A stretch of 64,000 nt of DNA from Dermatemys mawii. Lineage: Eukaryota > Chordata > Testudines > Dermatemydidae. A model generated the notes under the pieces. That model did not search any database and had not been told where the DNA came from. It was given only the letters and a program-made list of their open reading frames with translations. The translations under genes and the position numbers were made by a program. The stretch spans positions 15,893,564 to 15,957,563 of the forward strand of contig ML677358.1 of NCBI GenBank assembly GCA_007922305.1, given 5' to 3'. This document shows, one piece after another, positions 34,785 to 47,530 of the stretch (positions within the stretch are counted from its first letter, which is position 1; each line of letters starts with the position of its first letter).

Positions 34785-37699
34785 GAGACAAATTTCTGTA
34801 TGAGTCCAAGGAGGGCTGAAGGCCCCTCAGTGTCTCACTCTTGAGTTGCTCCTTTCAAACAGGCTCTCCTTTCCAACAGTTCCACGTGTTGCAGTGAGGA
34901 AATTTCTCCTTGGAAGTGGAGAACTTATCCAGGTACATGCTGGCCTCTGCAGGCATTTGAAAGATGAAGCACTGAGGATGGAGCATTGTAGCAGTCTGTG
35001 ACTCCTGCGCAGTCATTGGAAAGAACTATACCCCACAGCTGACAGTGGCCTTCTGATGCCCTTTGACACATGCCATCGACAGAACCTCTGCAGTAGGGAG
35101 GCTCCAACATTGTACCAGGCTTGGCAGGGCTCTCCCAACTGAGCGGCCATGCCAAAAAAGCAGGTCTGAGAATATAGCTCGGGAGCATCAGGGTGGCTGT
35201 GTTTGCTGTCACAGAGATAATCACAGAGGTAGAATTTTGAAAAGTGCCTAACTATGAACTGCGGTTGGATTTTCAATGGTTTTGAGGTACTCACAGATGC
35301 AGAGAGGTGCCGAATGAGATTTTTTTCAAAGCCTTTAAGCGCCTTCCCCCCTTCGAAATCACTCCTGAAAAATGGGCTTGGGGTGCCTAAATCACTTAGG
35401 TGCTTCTGAAAATTGTCCCCCTGATCTCACTTGATACCTACTTGTCCAGACTGACGGTGTGAGGGAATGGTCACACTCTAATGCTTAGCAAACGCTGCCA
35501 CTTTTCCTCTACCGTCCTGAATATATGCAGCCAAAGGGGTGACCTCTTTTGCCCAAAAGGGGCACTTGAGTTTTTTTCAAGTCTAAAGTATACAGTGGAG
35601 ATTCACACTTCCCAAATAAGTCCCACCAGGCCTATTGGTCCCGGCAGTGTGTGGAAGGAAAAATGATGACCATTCACAACCTGACTAGAAAGATCCTCAA
35701 AGAGTAATCGCAGAGTAGGGGGTTTGTTCATGCCTGTAGCTCATGCCTCCTGCTTGCAGATAGAGTCAGGAGGGTCTTCACATAAGAGCCATGTTTCCTT
35801 TGCTTCCTGTCCTTAATTCTTCCCAGAAACAAGGTTATATCCTGGTTTTGTCTATAGGTGGCAGCAACCTCTTGCCTTTGCCCCAGGAAAACTTCTCGTG
35901 GCAATTGAAAACTTTTTTCTAGCCACTGAAATATAACCACTGTGTGTCACTGTGGTTAATGATCTCATAGCCTCCTATGCGCCTGCTATTGTTGTACCCC
36001 ATACATAACCATAAGGTGCAATTTCACAGATTTGCCCCACTGAAAATCTAACCATGGATGTTGAAAGTTTGACAAGCCTGAGAGACATTTCATGCGGCAA
36101 AATCATTTGCACAATCCCAGGAATATTTGTTTCCCCTTAAGCTTCCGCTGCAGCTCTGCTCAAACCTTTCTTGACCCAGAGAAGCCTGCTCTCTTCAGTT
36201 TCACAAGAGCTTGTATTTTATCTGATATGTCTCCGTGCACAAACCCTGATGGGTGGCAAGAATCCCCCTCAAGCCTGAGAAAACAGGAACAAATGAGAAT
36301 CCTCCAGGTAGTGGTGGCTACGGCTGCTTTTCTGTTTGATTTTCCTGCCACCCAGCAGAGGTTTCTTTTGAAAGTGGGGGGGCGGGGTTCTCAGTAACTG
36401 TCTAAATAATGCAATGTTGTTTGATTTCCACAATCAGAAATTGTATCTGTCTATACAGCCTTACTACAGCTGAATGGCAAATAAGCCCAACTTCCTGACA
36501 ACTTTCATTCCTGTTTTCTTTTTTGTATCTATGTGCCATGCATTTATGCAGGATGTTTTACATAAGCCACTCGCTCTCTGCAGCTCACCCAAGAGATTCT
36601 TCCATCAGGGCTCTAGAAACTCTTCCAGAATGGCAAATGGAATGAAGAGAAGTTGATTGTTCTGTGTTTAATAATAATACACTAGCAATCAACTGGTAGC
36701 ACCCACTGCAGTTAAACATCACCCACTTTGCTCAGCTGTCAGTGATTGCACATAATACAAGGCACTGTAGGACCAGAGCCTAAGCATACAAGCAAGAAAC
36801 TGGCTGCAGCTGAGTGGATATATGCTAGGGAAGGGGAGGGATGTCTTGGGGCAGAGACTTGTGGGAAATCCGTTGGGGCTACATAACAGCCTGGCTGAAC
36901 TAAGCCAGTTGGTCAGTGGGTAGAGGTTTGTTAGAAGGATCTGTTGTTTGGTTCCTTGGTTAAAGTCTGTATCCATAGGGGTTGACTATTACAATAAGTT
37001 GTTCCTTTTTATGTATTTGTCAAGCAATAGCCTTAAGGCTTTGTCGATTCTTTTAATTCGGGTCTACCTAAGGGCAGGACCTGCATTCTATGCTGCAAAA
37101 TAACCCATAGGCTAAAAGTTAGAAAGGCTAGTGAAGAGAAGGAAGCAGAGGGGAAGGGGAAATAATTCCCTGTGGTCAGTGAGGGTCTGGGGGTAGAGAG
37201 AATGCAGGCTCAGGTCTCCAAATGTCATCTGCTACTGGAATGCTCAAAGGAGGCCATGATCCAAATGAATCCACATAATGAATTATTTATGAGCCAAACA
37301 CAAACTTCTATATTTGTCATAAACATTACTAGAAACACGTCTGTGTTCACATGATTTGTACTAGAACATGTCTTTAAAAACCCAGGAAACACATTTTGTA
37401 ACAAGAACAAAGCATTTTTTATGGGTTCAAACTAAAACAAACCAAGAATGAATTGTTTGCAGTGTGTACCATGTGCATAGACCTTAGATGCTCAGGTATC
37501 TTACCGTGGTGATGAGCATATAAATGCCTAGAGATCATTAGTTTTAAAAAAATAACTACACCTGGAAACAAACACATTTGACAGTTAATTCATCTTTCAT
37601 TTACCTATCAAAGTCAGTGTTACAAGATTAAGCCCTGATCCTGCAATTTACAGCTCAGAAGTCAATGGGGAACTTTATTTTCCCACACATGGGAAATTA
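34785..37699. other. Intronic stretch, mostly unrecognised
   Basis: Small foldback-like remnants around 35230-35430 (GGTGCCTAAATCACTTAGGT). A non-overlapping, fairly even-composition sequence from 35430 to 37700 shows no exon, repeat or RNA gene that I can name. Confidence 0.5.
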
Positions 37700-38370
37700 C
37701 AGGATCTGAGATTTAGTGGATGAGGGCAAGAGAATGGACGTAATATATTTAGGTAAAAATGGTCTCATGTGGATTGAAAACTGGCTAAAAGACTAAACAG
37801 TGAGTGAGAAATTAGGAATAGTCGAAAGACATTGAGTTGCAGTGTTTGATAGAGGGGCTGGTGTTAGAAATAGCCTTGAGTACCATGTTTATTAAAGATC
37901 TACAAGTGGGAGTAAATAGCAGAACAGCTGAAAACAAAGGATGGGCTGCCAGGAGAGGAGATGCAAATGCCAGTGAGGGCAGAGAAAAAATAGCAAGAGG
38001 CCTTGAGAGGTTTAAAATGTAGGCAGCAAATAACTTTGAAAAAGCAAACCACAGCTGGGAAAAATAAGCCAAAGCACACATTTTCAGTGGGAGGCAGAAA
38101 CAGGGAGAGCAGAAGTGCTAGAAAGGAAGCAAGATTGAGAGTTGGCAATGAATTAGATTTGCAGTGTAATGCATCTGTGGGGAGGGAAAAATGACCAATG
38201 TAAATTTGGGAAGCATATGCACATATTTTATTAGGCATGGTGTATAGAACTATAACTAGAATTAATGGGATGAAATTAAGAAAGGGAATATTTAGAGTAA
38301 AAGTCATGAAAGCCTCATGATGGTAAGAAATATTTGGCTGTCAAATAGCCTCTCCAGAGAAATACTGGGA
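37700..38370 (+). mobile_element. Old CR1 LINE reverse-transcriptase region, sense, decayed
   Basis: Follows the CR1 RT region in order: a GATGAGGGCAAGAGAATGGA block (DxxKAFD neighbourhood), ATGGTCTCATGTGGATTGAA AACTGGCT, GTTTATTAAAGATCTACAAG, then a later CTGTGGGGAGGGAAAAATGA block. Heavily mutated with indels, so no usable frame remains. Limits are approximate. Confidence 0.55.
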
Positions 38371-39389
38371 AAGCCCATGGCTTGAGGCTTACAAAGCTTT
38401 TATATACCAACCTATAACAGGCTTTAGAACAACTACTTACAAAAGCCTCATCAAAAAGAAAACTTGCATTGAAGACAGGCGCAGATGTCTACGTCTAGCA
38501 GAACTGCTATGAATAACTATAATACATTAAGGAAAGAAAAGAAGCTGTTGATGACAAAATGCATTTAATTTACAGCAGGTTCTACCTTACATGACACATT
38601 TGGCGTCTGCTCTTCTGCCCTCCCTCCCCCACCCCACACACTTTTTTTTCTTTATTTAATAGTTACAATGTGATAGCTTGCAATTAAATGTTATGCTGAC
38701 CTACCGAGTTCCAAAATGCTGGCTATTTTCTCAGCACGTAATGAGTTTTTAGAATGATTTTTTTCCCCAGTGTTCTTGATTCCCAAACAGAAAGCAGTAA
38801 AAATGTGTCACAGTAGTGAGTTTTTACCAGTGTAGCAATGACTGGAGGTGGACTAATAAGTAAAACGCCAGACATGTTTTTGGAGCAGTGGTAGGGGAAT
38901 TGGTTATACCTTCATTTCTCACCTCAGTTTATAGTATGGATGTAATTTTCCCATTAGTAATCATCTTTAATATTCATTGCTCTGCTTCTCGGGACTTCAA
39001 ATGTAGAGAAATTAGAGTAGAGAAATCAAATTTTTCACCAAAGGCGGAGATAGGCTAGAGGGACTGTATAATGTACTTTGCATATGGTAAATATGATTTT
39101 TTTTAACCTCATCCCAATTCATGAATAGATTTCACAGGACTTTATTGCAACTGTGTTTGCTCATAGTGATTTGGCAGGGTATTTATGACTCAGAAATGAG
39201 CCTGTTAGTGGATGGGAAGAGAGAATCCTTTAAAAAAGCGCAGTAGCAGGCAGTGGGAATACTGATTAACGGCTCTGAAAATACGACATGATGGGCAGAT
39301 AGAAAAGAGCGAATATTTTAAAGATTTTTCTTTCAAGATTTTTAGGACACAGTTTACCATAGTGGCTAACACACGGCCTATTAACATTA
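38371..39389. other. Intronic AT-rich, low-repeat stretch
   Basis: About 1 kb of AT-rich single-copy-looking sequence with motifs such as TTAATTTACAG, TGCAATTAAATG and CACGTAATGAG. Nothing is assigned. It would be a reasonable place to look for conserved non-coding sequence. Confidence 0.4.
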
Positions 39390-39690
39390 CTTATTTTCAT
39401 TATGGTAATGCCTGGAGGCCCCAAGTAATATCAGGGGCTCATTATGCAGGGTGCTTTATAAACACATAGTGAGAGGCAAGCCCTGCCCCAAGGAATTTGC
39501 ACTCTCAATAGACTAGAGCTGGAGAAGGCAGTTTTCTCCCTCTTCTGAAATTGGGGAATTGAGGCTCAGAGAAATTACGTGACTGGCCCAAGGTCACACA
39601 GCAAGTCTGTGGCAGCACTGCTTGGATTGAATCCAGCTCTCCTTCCTCCCACTCCCGTGCCTTAGCCACACGACCCTCCTTAGCCAAACT
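39390..39690 (-). repeat. Core-SINE (MIR-like), nearly complete, antisense
   Basis: On the minus strand it has a tRNA-like head (GGCTAAGGCACGGGAGTGGG) and a B-box-like GGATTCAATCC. The core CTTGCTGTGTGACCTTGGGC CAGTCACGTAATTTCTCTGA follows, then a 3' part with CACTATGTGTTTATAAAGCA and GGGGCCTCCAGGCATTACC. It is among the best preserved SINEs in the window. Confidence 0.8.
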
Positions 39691-40253
39691 TTCCTCAATT
39701 CGAAAAGGCTGTATCTGTCCACAAAGAGTGCCTGCCCATCCTCAGGCTGGGTACTCAAATAGCTTGCTATCTCAGCGCAGGCCTCATACCATGGTAAATG
39801 GTGTCACTACTGTCTTGGGCCATGCTGATTAGCCATTGTTTTACTGTTACCCCAGAAGGTATTGGTGTCAAGTGCAATTCTACTTGGGGTGACATTCAGA
39901 TCAGTAGCCTCCGCTAGCCAAAGTATCCTGTGAAATCTGATACGGGAGATTTGAGTGATTGCTGATGGCGAGATCTGAGGTCATTTGGCAATCTGAGGTT
40001 GCCTCACCCATACTCTGGAGTCCAGAAGCATAACCAGCTACAGGGTTCTAGTTCAAAAGTGTACATGAATGGTTGAAATCCTAGAGGAAAGACCAGTTGC
40101 CATTTTATTGATTTCTGATGGCCAAAGGTAAATTCTGTGTCCATTTTTCTTCTGTTTTTCTCACTTAATTATTTCCTTGCCTCTGCAACAGCCTGGGTCC
40201 CACCTAGTCTCTGCCTGTGGGCTGCAAGACTTTGGACTCCTTTCAGTTGTTGG

Positions 40254-40508
40254 CAGGGGCGGCTACGGGCACCAGCACAGCAAGTGTGTGCCTGGGGTGG
40301 CCACAGGGGGCTGCGTGCCAGTCACTGTCAGGGCGGCAGTCAGGCGGCCTTTGGTATTTCGGTGGCGGGTACGCCAAAGCCGAGGGACCGGCGGACCTCC
40401 CACAGAAACGCCGCCAAATCGGCAGGACCAGCGGACCTCCTGCAGGCCTGCTGCTGAAAGTTGCCTGACTGCCATGCTTGGGGTGGCAAAAAACATAGAG
40501 CCGCCCCG
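40254..40508. mobile_element. Short GC-rich TIR element, CAGGGGCGGCT type
   Basis: CAGGGGCGGCT at the left and AGCCGCCCCGA at the right are terminal inverted repeats. The flanks GTTGTTGG (40246-40253) and ATTGTTGG (40509-40516) form an 8-bp target duplication with one mismatch, consistent with a hAT-type element. The interior is GC-rich with repeated GGCGGACCTCC and CGGCAGGACC motifs, which produces overlapping open frames on both strands (40137-40695) that I do not consider genes. Confidence 0.8.
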
Positions 40509-40516
40509 ATTGTTGG

Positions 40517-42095
40517 GTTTAGCGTGCAGGCACTGGGTAGTGTTAGTGGCCTGTGATCTGGTAGTCCCTTTTGTCCTAAATTCAATGACACTATACCCAG
40601 CAACCTGCAATAAATACACCTCCCAAATAGGATTTTCGCTCAACGGGTGCACAGAAATTAATTGTCAGCCATTGAAGTGTCTACATCACTGTTAGATTTC
40701 TTTCCAACTACTTGAAAAATCCATATCACTTTCTTTACTGCTTGTGGGTGGTTTTGTTAACATGTTTTGATTCCTTTTTAACTAACCAGGGAGAAAAATT
40801 AATGCCAGCAGCACATATGCCCACAGGAACTCTACAATAATTAATTAGCATTCATATGTGATGGCAGGGAGTAACACACCTTGATTTGGAATCCAAATTT
40901 GGTTTCAAGCTTCCAAGAGATTATTACAAGTGGTGCAGGACACGGTGAAAGAAACCATACCTTACTGCCTTGTAAACTGTTTAAAATGGCCGAGGGTGGG
41001 ACGTGGGGAATGTTTCTTGCATTATGACATCAGGCTGATTTGTGGTTGAGCGAATATATAGGAAATGTCTTCTTTCAGGTAAGGGAATGTGTTAAAGCCA
41101 TGGGGGAATATCAAATCTATTTTTCCTGCTAGAGAAATCTGTGGTCATGTCATTGGGATTTGGTGAAGAGATGCACTTTGGCACCTAAGCCACGTTGGAG
41201 CGCTGTGAGGACAAATGTTCGTGAGTTGTTACTAACTGGAACAGACACTAGCACCCTCTGATCCAAATTCCACCGGCTTCTCTGACCTGATGTCAGGTCC
41301 TCCATCACTGTGTGAGGGTTGCCTCCAGGCAGACTGTGCTAAAAATAAATTATGCTTACATATACGCACACACGGCAAGCCAGGCAAGAGTCTTTGGAAC
41401 TGTTTTTTGACACTCTTAATGACAGTGGGTTGGTTTTGCTTTGAGTTCAAACCTAGATGATTATGTTTTGTTTCTGCTTCCCAGGCGGAGGAAGGGTTGC
41501 ATTGTGGTAAGAAGGCTTTGGCCACCACAGAGCTCAGACTTACTTGGGGATTTTTAAATGCCTTGCAAATGAAGTTAAATCTTCAGCTGAATATTACATT
41601 TCACACCTCCAGTCATGGGAGACAATAGCACTTTTAAAACAACCGAGAGAGGAACTACTCTAAATACTCCTCTCTGGTGACCTCTCCAGCTCCCTCCACA
41701 GCAAACAATTTGTTTTCTAAAATTCTGTTCCTGGATTCCCACCAGAATCTCCCCATGCTCCCTACTTCAGAAACTAATAGCCTTCTAAGATTTCTCACTT
41801 CCTTTCCTTTGTGGCCAGTGTCCCTCCACGGCTGCTCCAGGTTCCCTTAATCTAACCTGAAATATGGTACCACCATGACCGCTCCCTGGAGCTCATAGTT
41901 GAAGCATTGGCTCTGAGGGAACTGTCATGGTGGGAAAAGTGCCATCAACTGAAAACAAATAAACTTGCCTAAGGTTTGAGAATCCATTTCTGCATGTTTC
42001 CTTATGCTACTTATAGGAAAAGGGGTGTTTCTTTGCAGTTTTTCATGGGTCAGATTAAAAAACACAGATCCAAGCTCTGCGGAACTCAGATGTGG
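40517..42095. other. Intronic low-repeat stretch
   Basis: No repeat was recognised. Near 40800-40865 the homeodomain-like string AATAATTAATTAGCATTCAT appears in otherwise plain sequence. The 98-codon minus frame at 41232-41528 has no recognised domain. Confidence 0.4.
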
Positions 42096-42099
42096 GTCT

Positions 42100-42420
42100 G
42101 TGATAAGGTGTTCACCCCCACACTAGCCTAAAAGAGATTAATGAGGCTGAGAAAAGGCCACTTAACCAGAGAGGCCACAGCTGAGGGGAATTAGGTGACC
42201 TAAGAAATCCCATGAGTGATGATGGAGCCCAGGTGAGAAGAAGCAAGTAAGACTACTGTAAAGCCAGCAACCTGGCAGCAGTGAGGGAGGTGATTGCCAG
42301 TAGAGAGGGAAAAAACCTTGGGCAGAGAGTATGGCAAAAGGGCAGCAGACTTGGGAAAGGACTAATCCTCAGAGCAACCAGAAGAAGGCACCCTACCAGA
42401 GAGTGTATCATATGACGGGG
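42100..42420 (+). mobile_element. LTR-like fragment
   Basis: Starts TGTGATAAGGTGTTCACCCC and runs through purine-rich sequence including GAGGCTGAGAAAAGGCCACT and TTGGGCAGAGAGTATGGC, similar in style to the other LTR-like elements here. It ends in the region GAGAGTGTATCATATGACGG. Coding content is nil and the boundaries are approximate. Confidence 0.4.
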
Positions 42421-43764
42421 TCCAGAGATAATGACTGACCCCTGTCTCTAAAATGGGCCAAACTAAAGCTCCAGTACCAAACACCCCCGAACTTCCTAGA
42501 AACAGGACTCAACTTAGGGGGTCTAGCCCTACCCTCCCCCCACCAAGTGATTAGAGAGAGCAGTTGTTTCTGAATTGTTTATATATTTCAAATTTCTTCA
42601 TCACCTTCCTCCCCTGCAATGAAAATGTGCAGGTTAAAGCTAGAGGATGCCTCTTTCCTTATTTTAGGGCTGTCAGCTCAAGTGCTTCAGTGTATGTCTT
42701 CAGCTGACTGACAGGTGTCAGTGGAAGAGTAATATCCTGTGTGTGCTTTCAACATAATGCCTATTTCCTAACCCAGTCCGATTTCAATGATTTACTCGGT
42801 GGCTTTCATATGAAAGGAGAAGCCAGGAGAAGACTTGGGAAACACAAAGGATCTTCTTATCTTAAAAGCAGAAATGCCTGTAAATTGAACCATGCCCCTT
42901 ATCCCCACTGCAGCTCCTGGCCAAAGTGTTTGCAAAATTAACATTACTAACGTTTTCTAATTAACTGCCAGGAAAAATCCCCGGTTCCCCAAATGATCGA
43001 ATCCTGGCCAGTCTTTTCCTCCAAATAATTTGCAGTGACTAACAGTGGTTTTTGTGACTCTGAAAACATGATCTAAGTCAAAGGTCTTTTCCAAAATTGC
43101 TAACAATAAGGACTGCTAGTTCTTTCAGTCCTCTTTGGTGCAATCTGTTGGAAATGCTAGAATTCCTGGGTGTCTCAGAACAGCGTAGGAGTGTTGACTG
43201 TGCACAGTTGAGCCATACAGTTAATTTTTTGTTATTTTACAGAATAAACCAATTTCAAATAGCAAATATATTTGAGATGATTGTGGAATGCTTAGAAATA
43301 GGCTAAACTTACTGGCTGGATTATTAATTGCAAATGATTGGCTCAGCTGTACAAAGCATGTCACTTTAATCATGCTGGCTCCCTAGAGCTCTGAGTCTTA
43401 TCTCTCACATATGGAATCATACAACACTGTTCATTAGTCCCATTGGTCCAGTCACATGGAAATGAGATTGAGAACACTTCTATCTGATCTGCTACTTTTC
43501 TGTGGAAATGTGACAGTTCCAGGATGATGGCTGATACAGATACAACTGCCAATTGGAAAGAGACTCCAGAGCGAGACAAAGAAAATGATTTTTTTTAATC
43601 AAAATTTTGGGTCCATGGGATCTTCCCCTCTTTAAGAGAAGGCAAGAGAGTAACCAAAAATTCTTCTACTGGGGGCTTTCAGAGAGGATTTGATAAAACC
43701 CCCAAAACCTGGAAGTTCTGGTGTGGCAGGATTTCTGTGTTCCAATGGTGCAGAGTGAACTGGA
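42421..43764. other. Intronic stretch without recognised features
   Basis: Plain AT-rich intron; no exon, RNA gene or named repeat seen. Confidence 0.45.
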
Positions 43765-44030
43765 GAAAGAGGAGGGCCAGCCTGGAGGTTAAGGCCGTGG
43801 TTTGGCCCTCGTGGGATCTGGGTTCAAAGTCTAGCTCTCCCACAAACTCCATGAGTGATTTGGGGCCAGTCATGAGCAGCCAGACTTTCAAAAGTGCTCC
43901 CCTCCCATTCAGAAGAACTCGACACCCACTGTATGGAGCTTTTTTGAAAACCTGGCCTCTTTCTTTTGGTGGCTAAATGGGATCCCTGGGCTATTTGGAA
44001 AACTTGGCCCTTAATCTCTCTGCGCCTCAG
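43765..44030 (+). repeat. Core-SINE (MIR-like)
   Basis: GGAGGTTAAGGCCGTGGTTT, then GGGATCTGGGTTCAAAGTCT AGCTCTCCCACAAACTCC and GAGTGATTTGGGGCCAGTCA is the head-plus-core order of a MIR-type SINE. The copy is interrupted at about 43875-43985 by a palindrome-like sequence, and the MIR pattern (CTTAATCTCTCTGCGCCTCAG) resumes near 44010. Confidence 0.65.
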
Positions 44031-44929
44031 TTCTGGGCCCAGCTTCCTGACTGGTGCTCAGATCCCCAGCCACATGCCTGAGGGGGAGGGTACTCCATTT
44101 GTCTCTCACTGGGCCCCGAGCCTCTTCGTTCCTACCCACACCCTCTGGGGAGGCGGGAATGAATCCCATAAATTAATGCTGCACTCAGATACACCCCCAA
44201 TGCTTTTAGCTGAGCAGGGGCAGGTCTCGGTTAACGCAAGAGACCATTTAAGGGCTCCTGTGTGGGGGTGGAGGTCACACATACACCCACTAGCAATACT
44301 ACTGTTGTACTGAGTCCCTAACACTTAAATATACATCCTCAGGCATCCAAACTGCCCCCAGCCCCAGTCAGGGTTCCTTCTGCCATGGCTGCTAGTGGTT
44401 GGGCATGGGGTGATCTCAGAGGGTGCAGTTTTTTTAGTCTGGTACATCACTGGTATCCATCACCGTGGTGGTCAGAAGACCTCTGCTGGGCCCGGGCTGC
44501 TCCATCAGCCTGGCTGTAGCTGTGACCCTCGTGTATTTACTGGCCCCAGGTGCTGGCTGCGTTTGGGGCGGCTCCCTCCAGCAGCAGAATGTGCTCTGAC
44601 ATCTCTCTCCAGCCCAGCTCCCGTGCCAGCAGGTTGTTCCAGAGCTGACCTGTTGGCCTGCAACTAATCCTCTGGTCCCATTTGGACAGGGCTGAGCTTC
44701 TGGTCCGGAATGAGATTCCACTCCTCCAAGGCAATGTGGGCTGGAAACTTCAGGATTTCCTCCCAGTCCGCTAGCCAGCCAGGGCCCTGGGGCCAGCTCC
44801 CTGCTCTACCTTCTCCCTAATTGCTCAGGTTAGCGCGGGCCCTGTCACACAGCTGCCATGTGCATGTGGAGTGGGGACTGCACATCCATCTGCAAAATGG
44901 GGTTACCAGTTCTTCCTGCCTGCCATCCA

Positions 44930-45065
44930 TTGTCTGTCTCCTCTCTTTAGACTGGAAGTTATTCGAAGGCAGAAACAGTCTCTTAGGATGTTTATGTACC
45001 ACAGGGCCCTGATCTTAGTTTAGGACCTCTTGCAGCACAGTAATACAGATATGAAACAATAAGAA
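44930..45065 (+). repeat. LINE/SINE 3' tail
   Basis: TTAGACTGGAAGTTATTCGA, CAGAAACAGTCTCTTAGGAT, GTTTATGTACCACAGGGCCC and TGCAGCACAGTAATACAGAT form the standard sense version of the tail seen reversed at 31960. Confidence 0.75.
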
Positions 45066-46010
45066 AATCCAGCAGATGTTTAAAGTGCTAGCATGACACG
45101 CTGACAAGCATCCCTGGGTCAAAAGTCACTTTGACCTGTAGTCTGAGTCTCCACATAATGGGGTGGGTTAGACATTTATCTGGCTGGTCACTTGAAGCAT
45201 GACAAAACGTACACCATCCTCCGATGAGAGACCAGGGGAAGATGTATCCATCTGCCACCTGCTAACTATTAGGGCATCAGGTCACTTGTTTCCAGTCACA
45301 CACCCTCTGGAGCCCATCGGAATGGAAAAAGTCACGGTGGTGGACAGCCTGAAATGAGTCCTGAAATTCTAACTTTCCTTGCAAAACTTCATCAGATCCA
45401 GAGTCTGAGTCAGCTGGTCTGTTTCTTGTATCAACAAGAATGTTTTCTTCTTGTTCCAATGGTTGCTTGGAGGGTGTCACACCGGTGGCAGTGGAGTGAG
45501 TGGGTGCTGGGTTTGTAGTGATGATTACAACTCAGCCTTCTGAAGAGATGTCTGATCTCCATACCTTTAACAGCCCTTTCCTTCCAGGGCTGTTTTGGCT
45601 TAGTATGGTAGGGATGTGCCAGACTGCCGTTGCTTATACATTGGAAGGAGAATATCCATGGTTAGTGCTAACAAAAATAGACGTTGGGAAGGGAGGTAAA
45701 AGTCCTGATTTCAGAGATGAAACCAATCTCTAACTATTAGGGGGTAGGATGAGATTTATATAGGAGTGGGACAGATTATCCTGCATCTGCCTGCAGGGTT
45801 TCTTGCACCTTCCTCAGAAGAATCTGGGGCATCTCTGGGCTCCAGAGCTCGATGGTCTATTCCAGTCTGATGATTCCTGGGACATGGAGTTTATCGGGGA
45901 GAGGGAGAACAATGGTAAGCTCTAGAATAAGTCTATCTGGAGATGACTCTTGATCCCCACTCTCAGTCCTTCTTGGAACACAGTGCTGGCTGTCACCAGG
46001 CTAGAGGCAT
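45066..46010. other. Intronic stretch without recognised features
   Basis: Contains a 67-codon minus frame (45277-45480) with an acidic stretch ADSDSGSDEVL but no further domain. Not called as coding. Confidence 0.4.
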
Positions 46011-46325
46011 AAGAACATAAGAACAGACATACTGGGTCAGACCAAAGATCCATCCGGTCCATTATCCTGTCTACCGACAGTGGCCAATGCCAGGTGCCCC
46101 AGAATGAGTGAATCTAACAGGTAAAGATCAAGGGATCTCTCTCCTGCCAGCCATCACGCCCCTCTGACAAACAGAGGCTAGGGACACCATTCCTTACCCA
46201 TCCTGGCTAATAACCATTAATGGACTTAACCTCCATGAATTTATCCAGTTCTCTTTTAAACCCTGTTATAGTCCTAGCCTTCACAGCCTCCTCAGGCAAG
46301 GAGTTCCACAGGTTGACTGTGCAGT
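46011..46325 (-). mobile_element. CR1 3' end, antisense, copy 1
   Basis: Reverse complement of a CR1 3' end. The 3' terminus AAGAACATAAGAACAGACAT at the left corresponds to TTATGTTC octamers on the minus strand. The minus strand also encodes VNLWNSLPEEAVKARTITGF and KRELDKF, the counterpart of the conserved CR1 carboxy terminus. It is truncated at 5' near 46325. Confidence 0.85.
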
Positions 46326-46932
46326 GATCATGCAGATCATGTGATCAAGCAGACGATGCGATTCCTGAGGACCACGCAGGGGTTTGCCAGGGGACCCCAA
46401 AATGAAGCTGTCACATCAGCTCCTCCTCCTTTATTTAATGTGGGGCAGCGCGAAGCCTTGAGTCAGTGTAAATGTCACTGCCACAGGGTCTTCGAGACAT
46501 GGAGTGACAATGGAAGGAAATGCTAGTGCCAGGAGTTCTGACAGCGGGAAATACTGTCACTCTGAGTGCCTGAGGCTTGGAGATGGATTGATAATAACTG
46601 GAATGTGCCATGAACAGGAGTGATATTAAATACGTCTGACTGTACCCGGGACTGAGCTTTACAACCCACAGTGTGTGCTACTCTCTCTGCCTCGCTGAAA
46701 ACTTGAGGCAGTTTTCCAGCAGCTCCCACGATCTCATTAAGTGCTCTCCTGAGGAGGCCATCGACGTGAGACAGCAACCTCCCGTACGGCACAGCAGCAC
46801 CAGCAACTGCTGAGAACAGAAACCAAGAGCTGTGCATTACCTGACACGCACCCTGAGGGGTTAGCCATGGTGAACTTCCAGGCCACCAGCATCTTCTGAT
46901 CCAGTCTTCCCTGCCCCCAGCCTTCCAAAGCA

Positions 46933-47530
46933 AAAGAACATAAGAACAGCCATACTGGTTCAGACTATAGATCCATCTAGCCCAGCATCTTGTCATCCAA
47001 CAGCAGCCAATTCCAGGTGTCCCAAAAGGAATGAACAGAACAGGGAATCATCAAGTGATCCATCCCCCTGTCACCCATTCCCAACATTTGGCAAACAGAG
47101 GCTAGGGACACCATTCCTGCCCATTCTGGCTAATGGCCACTGATGGACCTATCCTCCATGAATGTATCTAGTTCTTTTTTTAACCCTATTATAGTCTTGG
47201 CTTTCACAACATCCTCTGGCAAAGAGTTCCACAGGTTGACTGTGCATTGTGTAAAGAAATACTTCCTTTTGTTTGTTTTAAACCTGCTGCCTATTAATTT
47301 CATTTGGCTCCTGTGTTATGAGAAGGAATAAATAACACTTCCTTATTTACTTTCTCCAGACCAGTCATGATTTTATAGAACTCAGTCAAACCCCCCTTAG
47401 TCATCTCTTTTCCAAGCTGAAAACTCCCAGTCTTATTAATCTCTCCTCATACCCCTAATCATTTTTGTTGCCCTTTTCTGTACCTTTTCCAATTCCAATA
47501 CATCTTTTTTTGAGATGGGGTGACCAGATC
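46933..47530 (-). mobile_element. CR1 3' end, antisense, copy 2 (longer)
   Basis: Same family and orientation as the copy at 46011, sharing AAGAACATAAGAACAGCCAT, GGCTAGGGACACCATTCCTG and GAGTTCCACAGGTTGACTGT. It extends further 5' through AAATACTTCCTTTTGTTTGT, CCTGCTGCCTATTAATTTCA and CCCCTTAGTCATCTCTTTTC to about 47530. The two copies differ by substitutions and truncation point, so they are independent insertions. Confidence 0.87.

Noticed and set aside
39390..39690. tRNA gene in the minus strand (B-box-like GGATTCAATCC)
   Set aside because: The tRNA-like head is followed directly by a core-SINE sequence and does not fold as a complete tRNA; it is a SINE.
40137..40695. Overlapping 83- to 172-codon frames on both strands
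   Set aside because: Explained by the GC-rich TIR element at 40254-40508.
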